Assembly: GCA_022824365.1 (NCBI GenBank)
Contig: JAJEAA010000005.1
Span: forward strand, 62,001 to 126,000
Length of the DNA stretch: 64,000 nt
Source: Anaerolineae bacterium
GTDB taxonomy: Bacteria; Chloroflexota; Anaerolineae; Aggregatilineales; Phototrophicaceae
Direction of reading: 5' to 3'
Positions within the stretch are counted from its first letter, which is position 1; each line of letters starts with the position of its first letter. The notes below the pieces were generated by a model. That model was not told the DNA's origin, searched no databases, and worked only from the letters and a program-made list of their open reading frames with translations. The translations under genes and the position numbers were made by a program. Shown in pieces: positions 26,621 to 35,714 of the stretch.

Positions 26621-27400
26621 TCAAATCATCACCGCGCTCTCGCCATTCTCCACGCTGCCGACGATATGCCGCACGATGAGCTCCTCGGTCGCCTCAGCCC
26701 GCGTCATATTGGCCACCACCCGACCGCGCCGCATGATCACCATCCGGTCCGCCACCGCCATCACATCGTGCATCGTATGACTGATGAGGATGACCGGAAT
26801 ATTCTGCTCGCGCAAGGAACGTATCAGCGCCAGCACCTTCCTCTGCTCCGGCACGCCCAGCGCCGCCGTCGGCTCATCCATGATCACCAACTGCGCATTC
26901 CAATACATCGCCCGCGCAATCGCCACCGCCTGCCGCTGCCCGCCGGAGAGATTGACCAACTTCTGCTTCAGCGACGGAATGTGGATGTCCAACTCGTCCA
27001 GAACCCCCGAAGCTTCCTCGCGCATGTAGTTGTCATCGGTGACCGGGATCAAACCGAAAAGACGCCGCGTCTTCTCCTTGCCCAGGAAGACGTTGGCGCC
27101 CACATCGAGGTTCTCCGCCAGGGACAAATCCTGATAGATCGTCTCAATGCCGCGGCTGCGCACATCGGCCGGCGGCTGATGCGTGATATCGACATCATTA
27201 AAGACCACCCGACCCTGCTCCGGACGGTAAACGCCGGAGATGCACTTGATCAGCGTCGACTTGCCGGCGCCATTGTCGCCCAACAAAGCCACCACCTCGC
27301 CCGGATAAATCTCGAAGTCGACCTCGTCCACTGCCGTCAAACCGCCGAAGTGCTTGCTGACGCCTCTCGCTGTCAGAATCGGCTTGATCTCTTTTGACAT
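26621..27400 (-). CDS. simple-sugar ABC transporter ATP-binding protein (single domain)
   Basis: This 259-residue ATPase has Walker A GDNGAGKST, Q-loop YQDLSLAENL, signature LSGGQRQ, Walker B LVIMDEPTAALG and switch His in ILISHTMHD. It is related to RbsA-type ATPases but has one nucleotide domain, like FrcA, so it should work as a homodimer. It is the last gene of a minus-strand operon with the permease at 27667 and the duplicated binding protein at 28880. Confidence 0.9.
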   Translation of the reverse strand: MSKEIKPILTARGVSKHFGGLTAVDEVDFEIYPGEVVALLGDNGAGKSTLIKCISGVYRPEQGRVVFNDVDITHQPPADVRSRGIETIYQDLSLAENLDVGANVFLGKEKTRRLFGLIPVTDDNYMREEASGVLDELDIHIPSLKQKLVNLSGGQRQAVAIARAMYWNAQLVIMDEPTAALGVPEQRKVLALIRSLREQNIPVILISHTMHDVMAVADRMVIMRRGRVVANMTRAEATEELIVRHIVGSVENGESAVMI

Positions 27401-27562
27401 TGGCTGCCAATCCCTCTCCCACTCAACGCCGCAGGTCCCAGTCTACGCCACCCATCCCTATTTGGCAGCGGAGGCCTGACGGCGCCAGATACTGCAAACC
27501 GACTCGCTCTAGCAGTTTTCCCTGCTTCGCCCAAGGTCGGTTTCCACAACTTGGCGAAACTT

Positions 27563-27588
27563 GTAGGGGCGATTCTGTGAATCGCCCG
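27563..27588. repeat. dispersed hairpin repeat A
   Basis: Stem GGGCGATTC/GAATCGCCC with loop TGT, between the permease and ATPase genes of the ribose-type importer. Confidence 0.8.
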
Positions 27589-27666
27589 CCAAACAACAGA
27601 TCGTCCGTGGGGAAATCCCATCCCCGCACTTGTCCGCGGCATGAGCCGTTACGATGGCGCTCAAAC

Positions 27667-28788
27667 TCAAGCATTCGTCTGCAAACTTTCCAGCGCCGCC
27701 TTCAGCTGATTGACCAGCACGGCGATGATGATGACCACGCCGACCACGATGAACTGCCAGATAGAATCGATATTCAAAATCACCAACCCGGTCTGCAAGA
27801 CGGCGATAATCAGCGAGCCCACAACCGCGCCCATGATATCCCCCTCGCCGCCGAAGAGGTTCGTCCCGCCGATGACCACCGCCGCCACCGACGAGAGCAG
27901 CGCCGCCTCGCCCGCTTGTGGCGCCCCCGCCGTAAAACGGAAGAGATGCAGTACCCCGGCGATGCCAGCCGTGAAGCCGCAGATGATATAGATGATGAGT
28001 AAGTGGCGGTCGACATTAATGCCGGAGCGCCGCGCCGCTTCTTCACTGCCGCCGATGACGTAGGTGTGGCGGCCGAATTTGGTGCGCGCCAAAATGAAGG
28101 CGAAGATGATGACGACCAGCGCCGTGATGATGACGGGGTAGGGCAAAAGCTGGGACACGACGCGCAACTGCTGCGGCGCCAAATCCGGCGGCAGCGAGAA
28201 CCAGTGAAAGCCATCATCGGGGATGTAATAGAGCAAGCTGCCGTTCCCAATCATGCGCAGCGCCTCGCGCAATTCGGAGGACAATCCGCGCACCACCTGC
28301 TGGCCATCGGTCAGCAAAAAAGCCGCCCCCCGCACAATGCCGAACATGCCCAGCGTCGCGATGAAAGGCGGCACCTTGATCCGCGCCACCAATACGCCAT
28401 TCACCAAACCCGGAATCAGCGCGACCAGCAAGCCGGCCATCGTGCCTATCAGCATGGCGTAGGCGATGTCGTTGCCGCTGTCAGCCAAGTCCCGCATCAC
28501 CCGCGCCGTCGTCACCGACGACAAACCGACCGTCCAGCCGATGGACAGGTCGATGCCGGCCGTGATGACCACATAAGTCTGCCCGATGGACATCAGCATG
28601 ATCAAAGTGCTGGTGGTGAGGATCGATGAGAAATTGCGGACCGAGAAAAACCCCGTCCCCACCAGCGAGAAATAAACCACCAAACCCAGCAAAAACAGAT
28701 AAGACCAACTCTTGGTCAAAACCTCGATCGAGCGCGCATTGATAAATGGAATACGCTGCGCTCTCACCAGTGGATTATTTGCTGCCAT
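27667..28788 (-). CDS. simple-sugar ABC transporter permease (RbsC/FrcC type)
   Basis: This 373-residue membrane protein has 8-10 hydrophobic segments. Typical family stretches are VVITAGIDLSIGWTVGL, FIATLGMFGIVRGAA and YVIGGSEEAARRSGINVDR. The N-terminal cytoplasmic stretch of about 30 residues is a little long. It forms the channel for the importer together with the 26621 ATPase and the tandem binding protein upstream. About 90 bases with a hairpin repeat separate it from the binding protein. Confidence 0.9.
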   Translation of the reverse strand: MAANNPLVRAQRIPFINARSIEVLTKSWSYLFLLGLVVYFSLVGTGFFSVRNFSSILTTSTLIMLMSIGQTYVVITAGIDLSIGWTVGLSSVTTARVMRDLADSGNDIAYAMLIGTMAGLLVALIPGLVNGVLVARIKVPPFIATLGMFGIVRGAAFLLTDGQQVVRGLSSELREALRMIGNGSLLYYIPDDGFHWFSLPPDLAPQQLRVVSQLLPYPVIITALVVIIFAFILARTKFGRHTYVIGGSEEAARRSGINVDRHLLIIYIICGFTAGIAGVLHLFRFTAGAPQAGEAALLSSVAAVVIGGTNLFGGEGDIMGAVVGSLIIAVLQTGLVILNIDSIWQFIVVGVVIIIAVLVNQLKAALESLQTNA

Positions 28789-28815
28789 TATGAATCCCTA
28801 GCCAGCGCCAAAGTT

Positions 28816-28841
28816 GTAGGGGCGACCCGCCGGGCCGCCCG
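28816..28841. repeat. dispersed hairpin repeat A
   Basis: Stem GGGCGACCC/GGGCCGCCC with loop GCC and one mismatch, between the binding-protein and permease genes. Confidence 0.7.
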
Positions 28842-28879
28842 TTTACGCTTCTGCTTTGCATTCGATCAGCGGGGACTAA

Positions 28880-30778
28880 CTACCCAGCCGTATAGATGAA
28901 CCGCGCGACATCCGGATCATCGACGTTGTCGATGGTGATGACCGCGTAACCCGTGCCGACGCGCGCCGGCATCGACGTCACCCCGCGCAGATTGGCGACC
29001 TGCGCCACCACGCCCAGATAACCCATATCGGCCGGCTTCTGCGCGATGACCAGCGAAACGATGCCATCCTGCAAGTAGCCGATGTTTTCTTCGCTGGCGT
29101 CAAACAGCGCCACTTCCACCGCGCCTTGCAAACCGGCGTTCTGGATCGCCGCGCCAGCGCCCAAAGCGCCAAAGGTATTCGTCGCGAACATGCCAACAAT
29201 ATCCGGGTTCGCTTGCAGGACCGCCGCCGTCTGCTGCTGCGCCATATCAGCGCTGTTCTCGTTGTAGTCCACGCGGGCTACTACCAGTCCGCCAGCCTCA
29301 GCCGCGGCCAGGCAGCCTTCTTCGCGCTGATCAGTCGTGCTGATGCCCGGGCGCGTATTCGTGACGTAGATCTTGGCGCCTTCGCCCAGTTTGTCCGCCA
29401 GCGACGAACAAGCGATATATCCGCCCTGAACATTGTCCGAGCCAATATAGGTCAACGGGAAAGTGACCTCGCCATCGGCGTAGTTGCCATCGCCGATGAA
29501 AGTGTCCACCGTCAGGACCGGGATGCCGGCTTCGTGCGCGTCTTGCAGCACCGGGATCGACTGTTCCTTGTCGTTCGGCGCGGTGACCAGCGCGTTAATA
29601 TCGCCGCGCGCGATCAAAGCTTCGATGATCGGCGCCGAGACAGTCACGTCAAAGCGCTCCGGATCCTGTTGGATGACGTTCATGCCGTAGCGTCCGGCCG
29701 CGCCATAGACGCCGCGCGACATCGTAATGTAGAAAGGATCGGGATTGACGCCGGGCACGAAAGCCAGGTTGTAGCTGTCATCAAGGGCAGGCGCCGGATC
29801 GCTGGTATTGCTGGTGTAGATGAAGCGCGCCACATCCGGGTCGTTCACGTTGTCGGCGGTGATGACGGCATAACCGGTTCCAATCCGTGCAGGAATGCTG
29901 GCCACGCCATCAAGCTGCGCGACAACCATGACCACACCCAAATAACCCATGTCAGCCGGTTTCTGGGCGATAACCAGTGAAACGATGCCATCATTCAGGA
30001 AGCCGATGTTTTCTTCGCTGGCGTCAAAGAGCGCAACTTCAACTGCGCCTTGCAGGCCGGCGTTCTGGATCGCCGTGCCGGCGCCCAATGCGCCGAAGGT
30101 ATTCGTCGCGAACATGCCCACGATATCCGGGTTCGCTTGCAAGACCGCCGCCGTCTGAGCCTGCGCCGTATCAGCGCTGTTCTCGTTGTAATCGACGCGG
30201 GCGACGACCAAACCACGTTCTTCAGCCGCCTGCAGGCAGCCCTGCTCGCGTTGATCGGTGGTGCTGATGCCCGGACGCGTGTTCGAGACGTAAATCTTCG
30301 CGCCCTCGCCCAATTTGTCAGCCAAGGCGGAGCAAGCGATATGACCGCCCTGCGTATTGTCCGAGCCGATGTATGAGATGGGGAAGGTGACCTCGCCATC
30401 CGCATAGTTGCCATCGCCGATGAAGGTGTCGACCGTGAGGACGACAATGCCGGCGTCGTGGGCGTCTTGCAACACGGGTATCGACTGCTCTTTGTCGTTG
30501 GGCGCGGTGACGATTGCATCAATATCGCCGCGGGCGATCAAAGCGCGCAGGATCGGTTCCGAGACCGTGACGTCAAAGCGCTCCGGGTCTTGCTGGATGA
30601 TATTCATACCGAGGTCCGTAGCCGCCTGATAGACACCCGTGCTCATCGTGATGTAAAACGGATCCGGGTTGACGCCCGGCACAAACGCGATGGTATAGCC
30701 ATCGTCTTGCGCAATCGCCCCGGGGACGAGGCTAAGCGCGAACAACAGTAGCGTCGCCAATATCAGTAATCTCTTCAC
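28880..30778 (-). CDS. internally duplicated ribose-type periplasmic sugar-binding protein
   Basis: This 632-residue protein starts at a GTG after AAGGAGA and has a cleavable signal (residues 1-24, no lipobox cysteine). It then holds two complete periplasmic-binding-protein family 4 domains, residues 26-323 and 334-632, joined by a short linker around NTSDPAPAL. Counted by eye without gaps, 42 of 299 positions differ (about 86% identical). Both copies keep VPGVNPDPFYITM, TAPNDKEQSIPVLQDAH and FDASEENIG. A normal protein of this class has one such domain and about 320 residues. It heads the operon with the 27667 permease and the 26621 ATPase. Confidence 0.92.
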   Translation of the reverse strand: MKRLLILATLLLFALSLVPGAIAQDDGYTIAFVPGVNPDPFYITMSTGVYQAATDLGMNIIQQDPERFDVTVSEPILRALIARGDIDAIVTAPNDKEQSIPVLQDAHDAGIVVLTVDTFIGDGNYADGEVTFPISYIGSDNTQGGHIACSALADKLGEGAKIYVSNTRPGISTTDQREQGCLQAAEERGLVVARVDYNENSADTAQAQTAAVLQANPDIVGMFATNTFGALGAGTAIQNAGLQGAVEVALFDASEENIGFLNDGIVSLVIAQKPADMGYLGVVMVVAQLDGVASIPARIGTGYAVITADNVNDPDVARFIYTSNTSDPAPALDDSYNLAFVPGVNPDPFYITMSRGVYGAAGRYGMNVIQQDPERFDVTVSAPIIEALIARGDINALVTAPNDKEQSIPVLQDAHEAGIPVLTVDTFIGDGNYADGEVTFPLTYIGSDNVQGGYIACSSLADKLGEGAKIYVTNTRPGISTTDQREEGCLAAAEAGGLVVARVDYNENSADMAQQQTAAVLQANPDIVGMFATNTFGALGAGAAIQNAGLQGAVEVALFDASEENIGYLQDGIVSLVIAQKPADMGYLGVVAQVANLRGVTSMPARVGTGYAVITIDNVDDPDVARFIYTAG

Positions 30779-30908
30779 AGCAAGTCTCCTTCTCTATTAA
30801 ACGAAAACCGCCGACGTGTCTCAGACCGTCGCGGATGCAAACAAACTTAGCGCATTCCCGCGCCAGATGCAAATTGTCATGCCTCCCGCCCTCACACAAT
30901 CCCAACCC

Positions 30909-30934
30909 GTAGGGGCGAGCCACCGGGCCGCCCG
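30909..30934. repeat. dispersed hairpin repeat A
   Basis: GTAGGGGCGAGCC...GGGCCGCCCG, stem with mismatches and a 3-base loop. Confidence 0.65.
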
Positions 30935-30962
30935 AAAATCACCACAATATCCGCCAGTTTCA

Positions 30963-31015
30963 GCCCCCTTCCCCATTGCAATGGGGAAGGGCCGGGGATG
31001 GGGTAGAAAAAAGCG
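30963..31015. repeat. composite repeat, family B element
   Basis: Perfect palindrome CCTTCCCCATT/AATGGGGAAGG around a central GC, then GCCGGGGATGGGGTAGAAA. Confidence 0.7.
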
Positions 31016-31044
31016 ATGACAGAACGAAATACCAATCAAGCCTT

Positions 31045-31070
31045 GTAGGGGCGGCTTATCAAGTCGCCCG
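31045..31070. repeat. dispersed hairpin repeat A
   Basis: Stem GGGCGGCTT/AAGTCGCCC (one G-T pair) with loop ATC, preceded by CAAGCCTT as in the other composites. Confidence 0.72.
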
Positions 31071-31226
31071 CAAACCTGTCCTGTCACACGACGGCTGACT
31101 CGCCCCTGCGCGAATCGAATTTGATCGCTTCGTTATTTTCTGTGAGCCAAGCTGTGACTTGCCGGCGGCTGTTTACCCGAACGACTCGGTGTACTCGGCG
31201 GCAAAAAAAGCCGCTACACTTATCCC

Positions 31227-33014
31227 ATGAAGTCCCTCTGGCGCGCCTTCAGCTTCATGAAACCCTACGGCTGGTATCTCTTCTTCGGCTTCTGGGCCAC
31301 TGTCCTGCCGGTCGCCATGGAATTGAGCGTGCCGCGCCTCCTCCAATTCATGATCGACCGCGGCATCTACCCGCGCGACCTGGACATGATCCTGCTCGGC
31401 GCCTTCTGGATGTTCGTCGCCGCCATGATCGGCGCGGTCAGCACGCTGGGGCAAGGCTATTGCCGCGCCATCGTTTCGCAAGGCTTGGCTTTTGATATCC
31501 GCCACGCCCTCTTCCGCCACATTCAATCCCTCTCCTTCGCCAACCTCGACCAGATGCAGACCGGCCGCTTGATGACCCGCGTCTCCAGCGATGTCGATGT
31601 CGTGCGCATGTTTTCCAGCGCCGGCCTCGCGCTCTTGCTCCGCGTGCTGCTCATGATCATCGGCAGCATGGTCATGCTCCTGCTCACCGATTGGCAGCTT
31701 TCCCTCATCATGTTCGTCATCGCCGCCATCTCGGGTTTCTTCATCCGCTACCTCATGCTGCAAGCCACCCGCCTCTTCACCGTCGTCCAGCAGAAACTCG
31801 GCGCCCTGAATACCCTGGTGCAGGAGAACCTGGCCGGCATGCAAGTCGTCAAAGCCTTCGTCCGCGCCCGCTTCGAAATCGATCAATTCAGCGCGAGCAA
31901 TGACGACTATCGCGAGCGCAACATTGAAGTCGGCGTACTAATGGCCATCGCCATGCCCATCCTGCAGATCCTGACCAATGTGGGCACAGTAGCCGTGCTT
32001 TGGTTCGGCGGCCTCTCCGTCCTCGGCGACCGGCTCAGCATCGGCGAACTCATCGCCTTCAACAATTACCTGATGATCGGCATGGGACCGCTGCTCTTCC
32101 TGGGCAACCTGCTCATGATGGCCGCCCGCGCCGAAGCCTCGGCCGAGCGCATCTTTGAAGTCTTCGATACCGCCCCGGCGCTCAAAATCGCCTCGCAGCC
32201 GCATCGCTCCGGGCGCATCCGCGGCCAAGTCAGCTTCGAAAATGTCTCCTTCCATTACAGCCGGCGCAACCCCGCCCGAACTAACGGAACGAACGGCGTC
32301 AGCGGCGAAGATGTCCTGCACGAAATCAGCTTCACCGCCGAACCCGGCCAGCAAATCGCCCTGCTCGGCGCAACCGGCTCCGGCAAGAGCAGCCTCGTCA
32401 ACCTCATCCCCCGCTTCTACGATGTCAGCGGCGGCAGCGTCCTGGTTGATGGCTTGGACGTGCGCCAATGGGATCCGCAAGCATTGCGCTCCCAAATCGG
32501 CATGGTCCTGCAAGAATCGATTCTCTTCAGCGGCAGCGTCCGCGACAATATCGCCTACGGCTCGCCCGACGCCACGCTCGAGGCTGTCATCGCGGCGGCT
32601 CAAGCGGCACAAGCGCACAAGTTCATCATCGCCATGCCCAAAGGCTACGACAGCCCCATCGAAGCCGGCGGCGCCAACCTCTCCGGCGGCCAGAAGCAGC
32701 GCATCGCCATCGCCCGCGCCCTGCTCATCCGACCGGGCATCCTCGTCTTTGACGACAGCACGAGCGCCGTCGACATGGAAACCGAGTACCGAATCCAAGC
32801 GGCGCTGGAAACCCTGGCGGCCGAAGCCACCACCTTCATCATCGCCCAGCGCATCACCAGCGTCCTGCGCGCGGACAAAATCCTCGTCCTCGATCAAGGC
32901 CGCATCGCCGAGCGCGGCGCCCATCAGGAACTGCTCGAGACCGGTCCCATCTACCGCGAAATCTACGAATCGCAACTCGGCGAAATCGCCCGCGCCAACG
33001 GGTCGCTTGGATGA
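31227..33014 (+). CDS. heterodimeric ABC exporter subunit with degenerate ATP site
   Basis: This 595-residue half transporter has six membrane helices, then a nucleotide domain with Walker A GATGSGKSS (about residue 381) and signature LSGGQKQ. The catalytic base after Walker B is changed: LVFDDSTSAVD has Asp where Glu is normal. The switch histidine is changed too: IAQRITS has Gln. This combination marks the non-hydrolysing half of heterodimeric exporters such as TM287/288, BmrCD and LmrCD. The other half is at 33686. Likely substrates are lipids or drugs. Confidence 0.9.
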   Translation: MKSLWRAFSFMKPYGWYLFFGFWATVLPVAMELSVPRLLQFMIDRGIYPRDLDMILLGAFWMFVAAMIGAVSTLGQGYCRAIVSQGLAFDIRHALFRHIQSLSFANLDQMQTGRLMTRVSSDVDVVRMFSSAGLALLLRVLLMIIGSMVMLLLTDWQLSLIMFVIAAISGFFIRYLMLQATRLFTVVQQKLGALNTLVQENLAGMQVVKAFVRARFEIDQFSASNDDYRERNIEVGVLMAIAMPILQILTNVGTVAVLWFGGLSVLGDRLSIGELIAFNNYLMIGMGPLLFLGNLLMMAARAEASAERIFEVFDTAPALKIASQPHRSGRIRGQVSFENVSFHYSRRNPARTNGTNGVSGEDVLHEISFTAEPGQQIALLGATGSGKSSLVNLIPRFYDVSGGSVLVDGLDVRQWDPQALRSQIGMVLQESILFSGSVRDNIAYGSPDATLEAVIAAAQAAQAHKFIIAMPKGYDSPIEAGGANLSGGQKQRIAIARALLIRPGILVFDDSTSAVDMETEYRIQAALETLAAEATTFIIAQRITSVLRADKILVLDQGRIAERGAHQELLETGPIYREIYESQLGEIARANGSLG

Positions 33015-33116
33015 GGCGCGGAGGAGAGATTTATTTTGCCACCGAGTACACCGAGAATATTGAGGGCACAGAGGAAAGATTTAGGGTAGAGCGGTGGGTT
33101 TGAGAGAGATGATGAG

Positions 33117-33524
33117 ATGGATACGTTGAGCCGTGAGAATACAGCGCATACGGTGAATGACAACGATGAATTGACATACCGTATTATCGGCGCGGCGATG
33201 GCAGTGCATAGCGCGCTGGGTCCAGGCTTCTTCGAGAAAGTCTACGAAAATGCGCTATGCCACGAATTCAAAAAGCGCGGTATTCAATACCAACAACAGA
33301 AACGCTATCGAGTCATATATGACGGCGTCGACGTTGGCGAAATGATTGTCGATCTAGTGGTTGAGCATCAGGTGATTGTGGAACTAAAGGCGGTAAAGGA
33401 GCCGCCATCCGTAACTGCGGCGCAGGTCATTGGCTATCTCAAGGCAGCAGGTCTGAAAAGAGGATTAGTGATTAACTTCAACGTCCGTTCGCTCAAGTCC
33501 GGTATCAAAAGAATCAGTGCTTAG
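33117..33524 (+). CDS. GxxExxY protein
   Basis: This 135-residue protein carries the motif GPGFFEKVYENAL that names the GxxExxY family, followed by a PD-(D/E)xK-like core: VDLVVEHQVIVELKAV, then TAAQVIGYLKAAGLKRGLVINF. The fold is that of restriction-type nucleases but the biological role is unknown. It lies between the two halves of an ABC exporter and is flanked on both sides by CTCTGTGTACTCGGTGG-type repeats, so it may be a later insertion. Confidence 0.85.
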   Translation: MDTLSRENTAHTVNDNDELTYRIIGAAMAVHSALGPGFFEKVYENALCHEFKKRGIQYQQQKRYRVIYDGVDVGEMIVDLVVEHQVIVELKAVKEPPSVTAAQVIGYLKAAGLKRGLVINFNVRSLKSGIKRISA

Positions 33525-33534
33525 GCTTTACTCT

Positions 33535-33664
33535 GTGTACTCAATCAACTCTGTGCACTCGGTGGCAAAAGCGTCTCAAGCTCGCCAAACGTGGAATGCC
33601 GGCTAATGACTAAGGAAATGGACTCTAGGTACTCAATCAACTCTGTGTACTCGGTGGCAAAAGT
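33535..33664. repeat. two copies of family C repeat
   Basis: TACTCAATCAACTCTGTG(C/T)ACTCGGTGGCAAAA occurs twice, at about 33537-33570 and 33632-33663. Inverted relatives (CACCGAGTACACCGAG) lie at about 33040 before the GxxExxY gene. Confidence 0.7.
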
Positions 33665-33685
33665 ATCAAAAGTAAAGGCGAAGAG

Positions 33686-35521
33686 ATGAGCCAGCAAGGC
33701 AGCTCGACAGCCCGTCCGCGCTTCATCGGCGGCTCCGGTGGCGGACGCCCCACCGGCGAAAAAGCCCAAGACCGTCGCGGCGCCCTGCGTCGGCTCGCCG
33801 ATTACCTCAAGCCCTACCACGCCCGCCTGATCCTGGTCGCCTTTCTCGTCGTCATCGCCACCCTCTTCGGGCTGATCGGTCCCGCCCTGCTCGGGCGCGC
33901 CATCGACCAATATGTCGTCTTTGGCGACCTCGACGGCTTGCTCCAAATCGCGCTGGTCATGCTCGGCGTCTACCTGGCGCAGGGCCTCTTCACCGTCATC
34001 CACGGCGTCATTATGATCCGCATCGGCCAGCACTTCGTCGCCGATATTCGCATGGCGCTCTTCCGTCATTATCAAGCTCTGTCCATGGATTACCACGACC
34101 GGCATCGCACCGGCGACCTGATGAGCCGCATCGCCAACGACAGCGAGACCATCAACCAGATCCTCTCCAACGGCTTGATCCAGTTCACCACCAACATCCT
34201 CTCCCTCGGCGGCATCATGGTCGCCATGCTACTGCTGAATCTCCCGCTGGCCATCGGCACGCTCATCATCCTGCCCGTCATGCTCTGGATCACAAGCCAA
34301 ATCACCGAGCGCACCCGCGTGGCTTTTCGCGGCATGCAAAAGAACCTCGGCTGGCTCAACGCCGTCATGGAAGAAAACATCACCGGCATCCGCGCCGTCC
34401 AGGCTTACGCCCAGGAAGACGCCGCCATCGCCCAATTCCAGGAAGCCAGCCAAGCCTACCGGGCAGTCGGCATCCGCGCCGATTTCATCACCGCCGCCCT
34501 CGGTCCCATGTTCACCACCATGATGATCCTCACCGTCGCCGCGACCTCCCTGCTGGGCGGTTGGCTGGCGCTGCGAGACCTGGTCTCGGTCGGCGTGATC
34601 GCCACCTTCGTCATCTACATCATGAACTTCTTCCGCCCCATGCGCGGCATCGCCATGGTCTACAACCAGCTGCAATCGGCCCTCGCCGGCGCGGAACGCA
34701 TCTTCGCCGCCCTCGATGCCACCCCCGCGGTCACTGACGCCCCTCATGCCCTGCCCCTGGGCGATATCCGCGGCGCGGTCCGCTTCGATAATGTCGACTT
34801 CGCCTACGAGCGGGACAAACCGGTGCTGGAAGGCATCAACCTGCACGTCGAACCCGGGCAGACCATCGCCCTCGTCGGTCCCACCGGCGCCGGCAAAACC
34901 ACCATCATCAGCCTGCTCAGCCGCTTCTACGATGTCACCGCCGGGGGCATCCGCATCGACGACCAGGACATCCGGAACGTCACCCAGGATTCCATCCGCG
35001 AGCAGCTCGGCATCGTCCTGCAAGACACCTTCCTCTTCAGCGGCACGGTGATTCAGAATATCCGCTATGGCCGGCTGGACGCGACTGACGCCGAAGTCAT
35101 CGAAGCGGCCAAGCTGGCCAACGCCGACAGCTTCATCCGCCTCTTGCCGCGCGGCTATCAGACGCAAGTCTCGGAGAAGGGGCACAACTTCAGCCAAGGG
35201 CAACGCCAGCTTCTCGCCATCGCCCGCGCCATCCTGGCTGACCCGCGCATCCTCATCCTCGATGAAGCCACCAGCAGCGTCGACACCCGCACCGAAATCC
35301 ATATTCAGGAAGCGCTGCTGCGCCTGCTGGAAGGCCGCACCGCCTTCGTCATCGCTCATCGCCTCAGCACCATCCGCAACGCCGACCAGGTCCTCGTCGT
35401 CAACGACCAGCGCATCATCGAGCGCGGCACGCACGACGAGTTGCTGGCAATGGGCGGCTTCTATCATGACCTCTACATGAGCCAATACCAGCGGCTGGAA
35501 GAACTTGTCGCGCTGAAATGA
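33686..35521 (+). CDS. heterodimeric ABC exporter subunit with canonical ATP site
   Basis: This 611-residue partner half transporter has six membrane helices and a nucleotide domain with Walker A GPTGAGKTT, Walker B LILDEATSSVD and switch His in IAHRLSTIRNAD, all canonical. Its signature is unusual: FSQGQRQ in place of LSGGQ. In heterodimers the weak signature here pairs with the degenerate Walker B of the 31227 subunit, leaving one hydrolysing site. The cytoplasmic N-terminus (about 40 residues) is Gly/Arg-rich. The start ATG follows AAAGGCGAAGAG. Confidence 0.9.
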   Translation: MSQQGSSTARPRFIGGSGGGRPTGEKAQDRRGALRRLADYLKPYHARLILVAFLVVIATLFGLIGPALLGRAIDQYVVFGDLDGLLQIALVMLGVYLAQGLFTVIHGVIMIRIGQHFVADIRMALFRHYQALSMDYHDRHRTGDLMSRIANDSETINQILSNGLIQFTTNILSLGGIMVAMLLLNLPLAIGTLIILPVMLWITSQITERTRVAFRGMQKNLGWLNAVMEENITGIRAVQAYAQEDAAIAQFQEASQAYRAVGIRADFITAALGPMFTTMMILTVAATSLLGGWLALRDLVSVGVIATFVIYIMNFFRPMRGIAMVYNQLQSALAGAERIFAALDATPAVTDAPHALPLGDIRGAVRFDNVDFAYERDKPVLEGINLHVEPGQTIALVGPTGAGKTTIISLLSRFYDVTAGGIRIDDQDIRNVTQDSIREQLGIVLQDTFLFSGTVIQNIRYGRLDATDAEVIEAAKLANADSFIRLLPRGYQTQVSEKGHNFSQGQRQLLAIARAILADPRILILDEATSSVDTRTEIHIQEALLRLLEGRTAFVIAHRLSTIRNADQVLVVNDQRIIERGTHDELLAMGGFYHDLYMSQYQRLEELVALK

Positions 35522-35611
35522 ATCGCGATTCTAGCTGGAAGCCTCAGGCAAATACTTGATCATTCAATGTGTTGAACACGTTTCCAAACTCAGCCCCATA
35601 AGCGACGACAT

Positions 35612-35636
35612 GTAGGGGCGACACTTGTGTCGCCCG
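35612..35636. repeat. dispersed hairpin repeat A
   Basis: Stem GGGCGACAC/GTGTCGCCC with loop TT, between convergent genes, so it could also act as a terminator though no T-run follows. Confidence 0.8.
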
Positions 35637-35714
35637 CAAGCTCGGCGACTCTCTCGGTGTCCTCGGTGGTTAAATAATATGTGAGATACTTCCGTATTAA
35701 AGGCAGGCTCATTG

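Larger units (their letters stand above)
30779..31226. other. intergenic gap with repeats
   Basis: This lies between divergent operons, so it should hold both promoters, but none stands out. It contains a hairpin A at 30909, a family B element at 30963 and another hairpin A at 31045. Confidence 0.5.
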
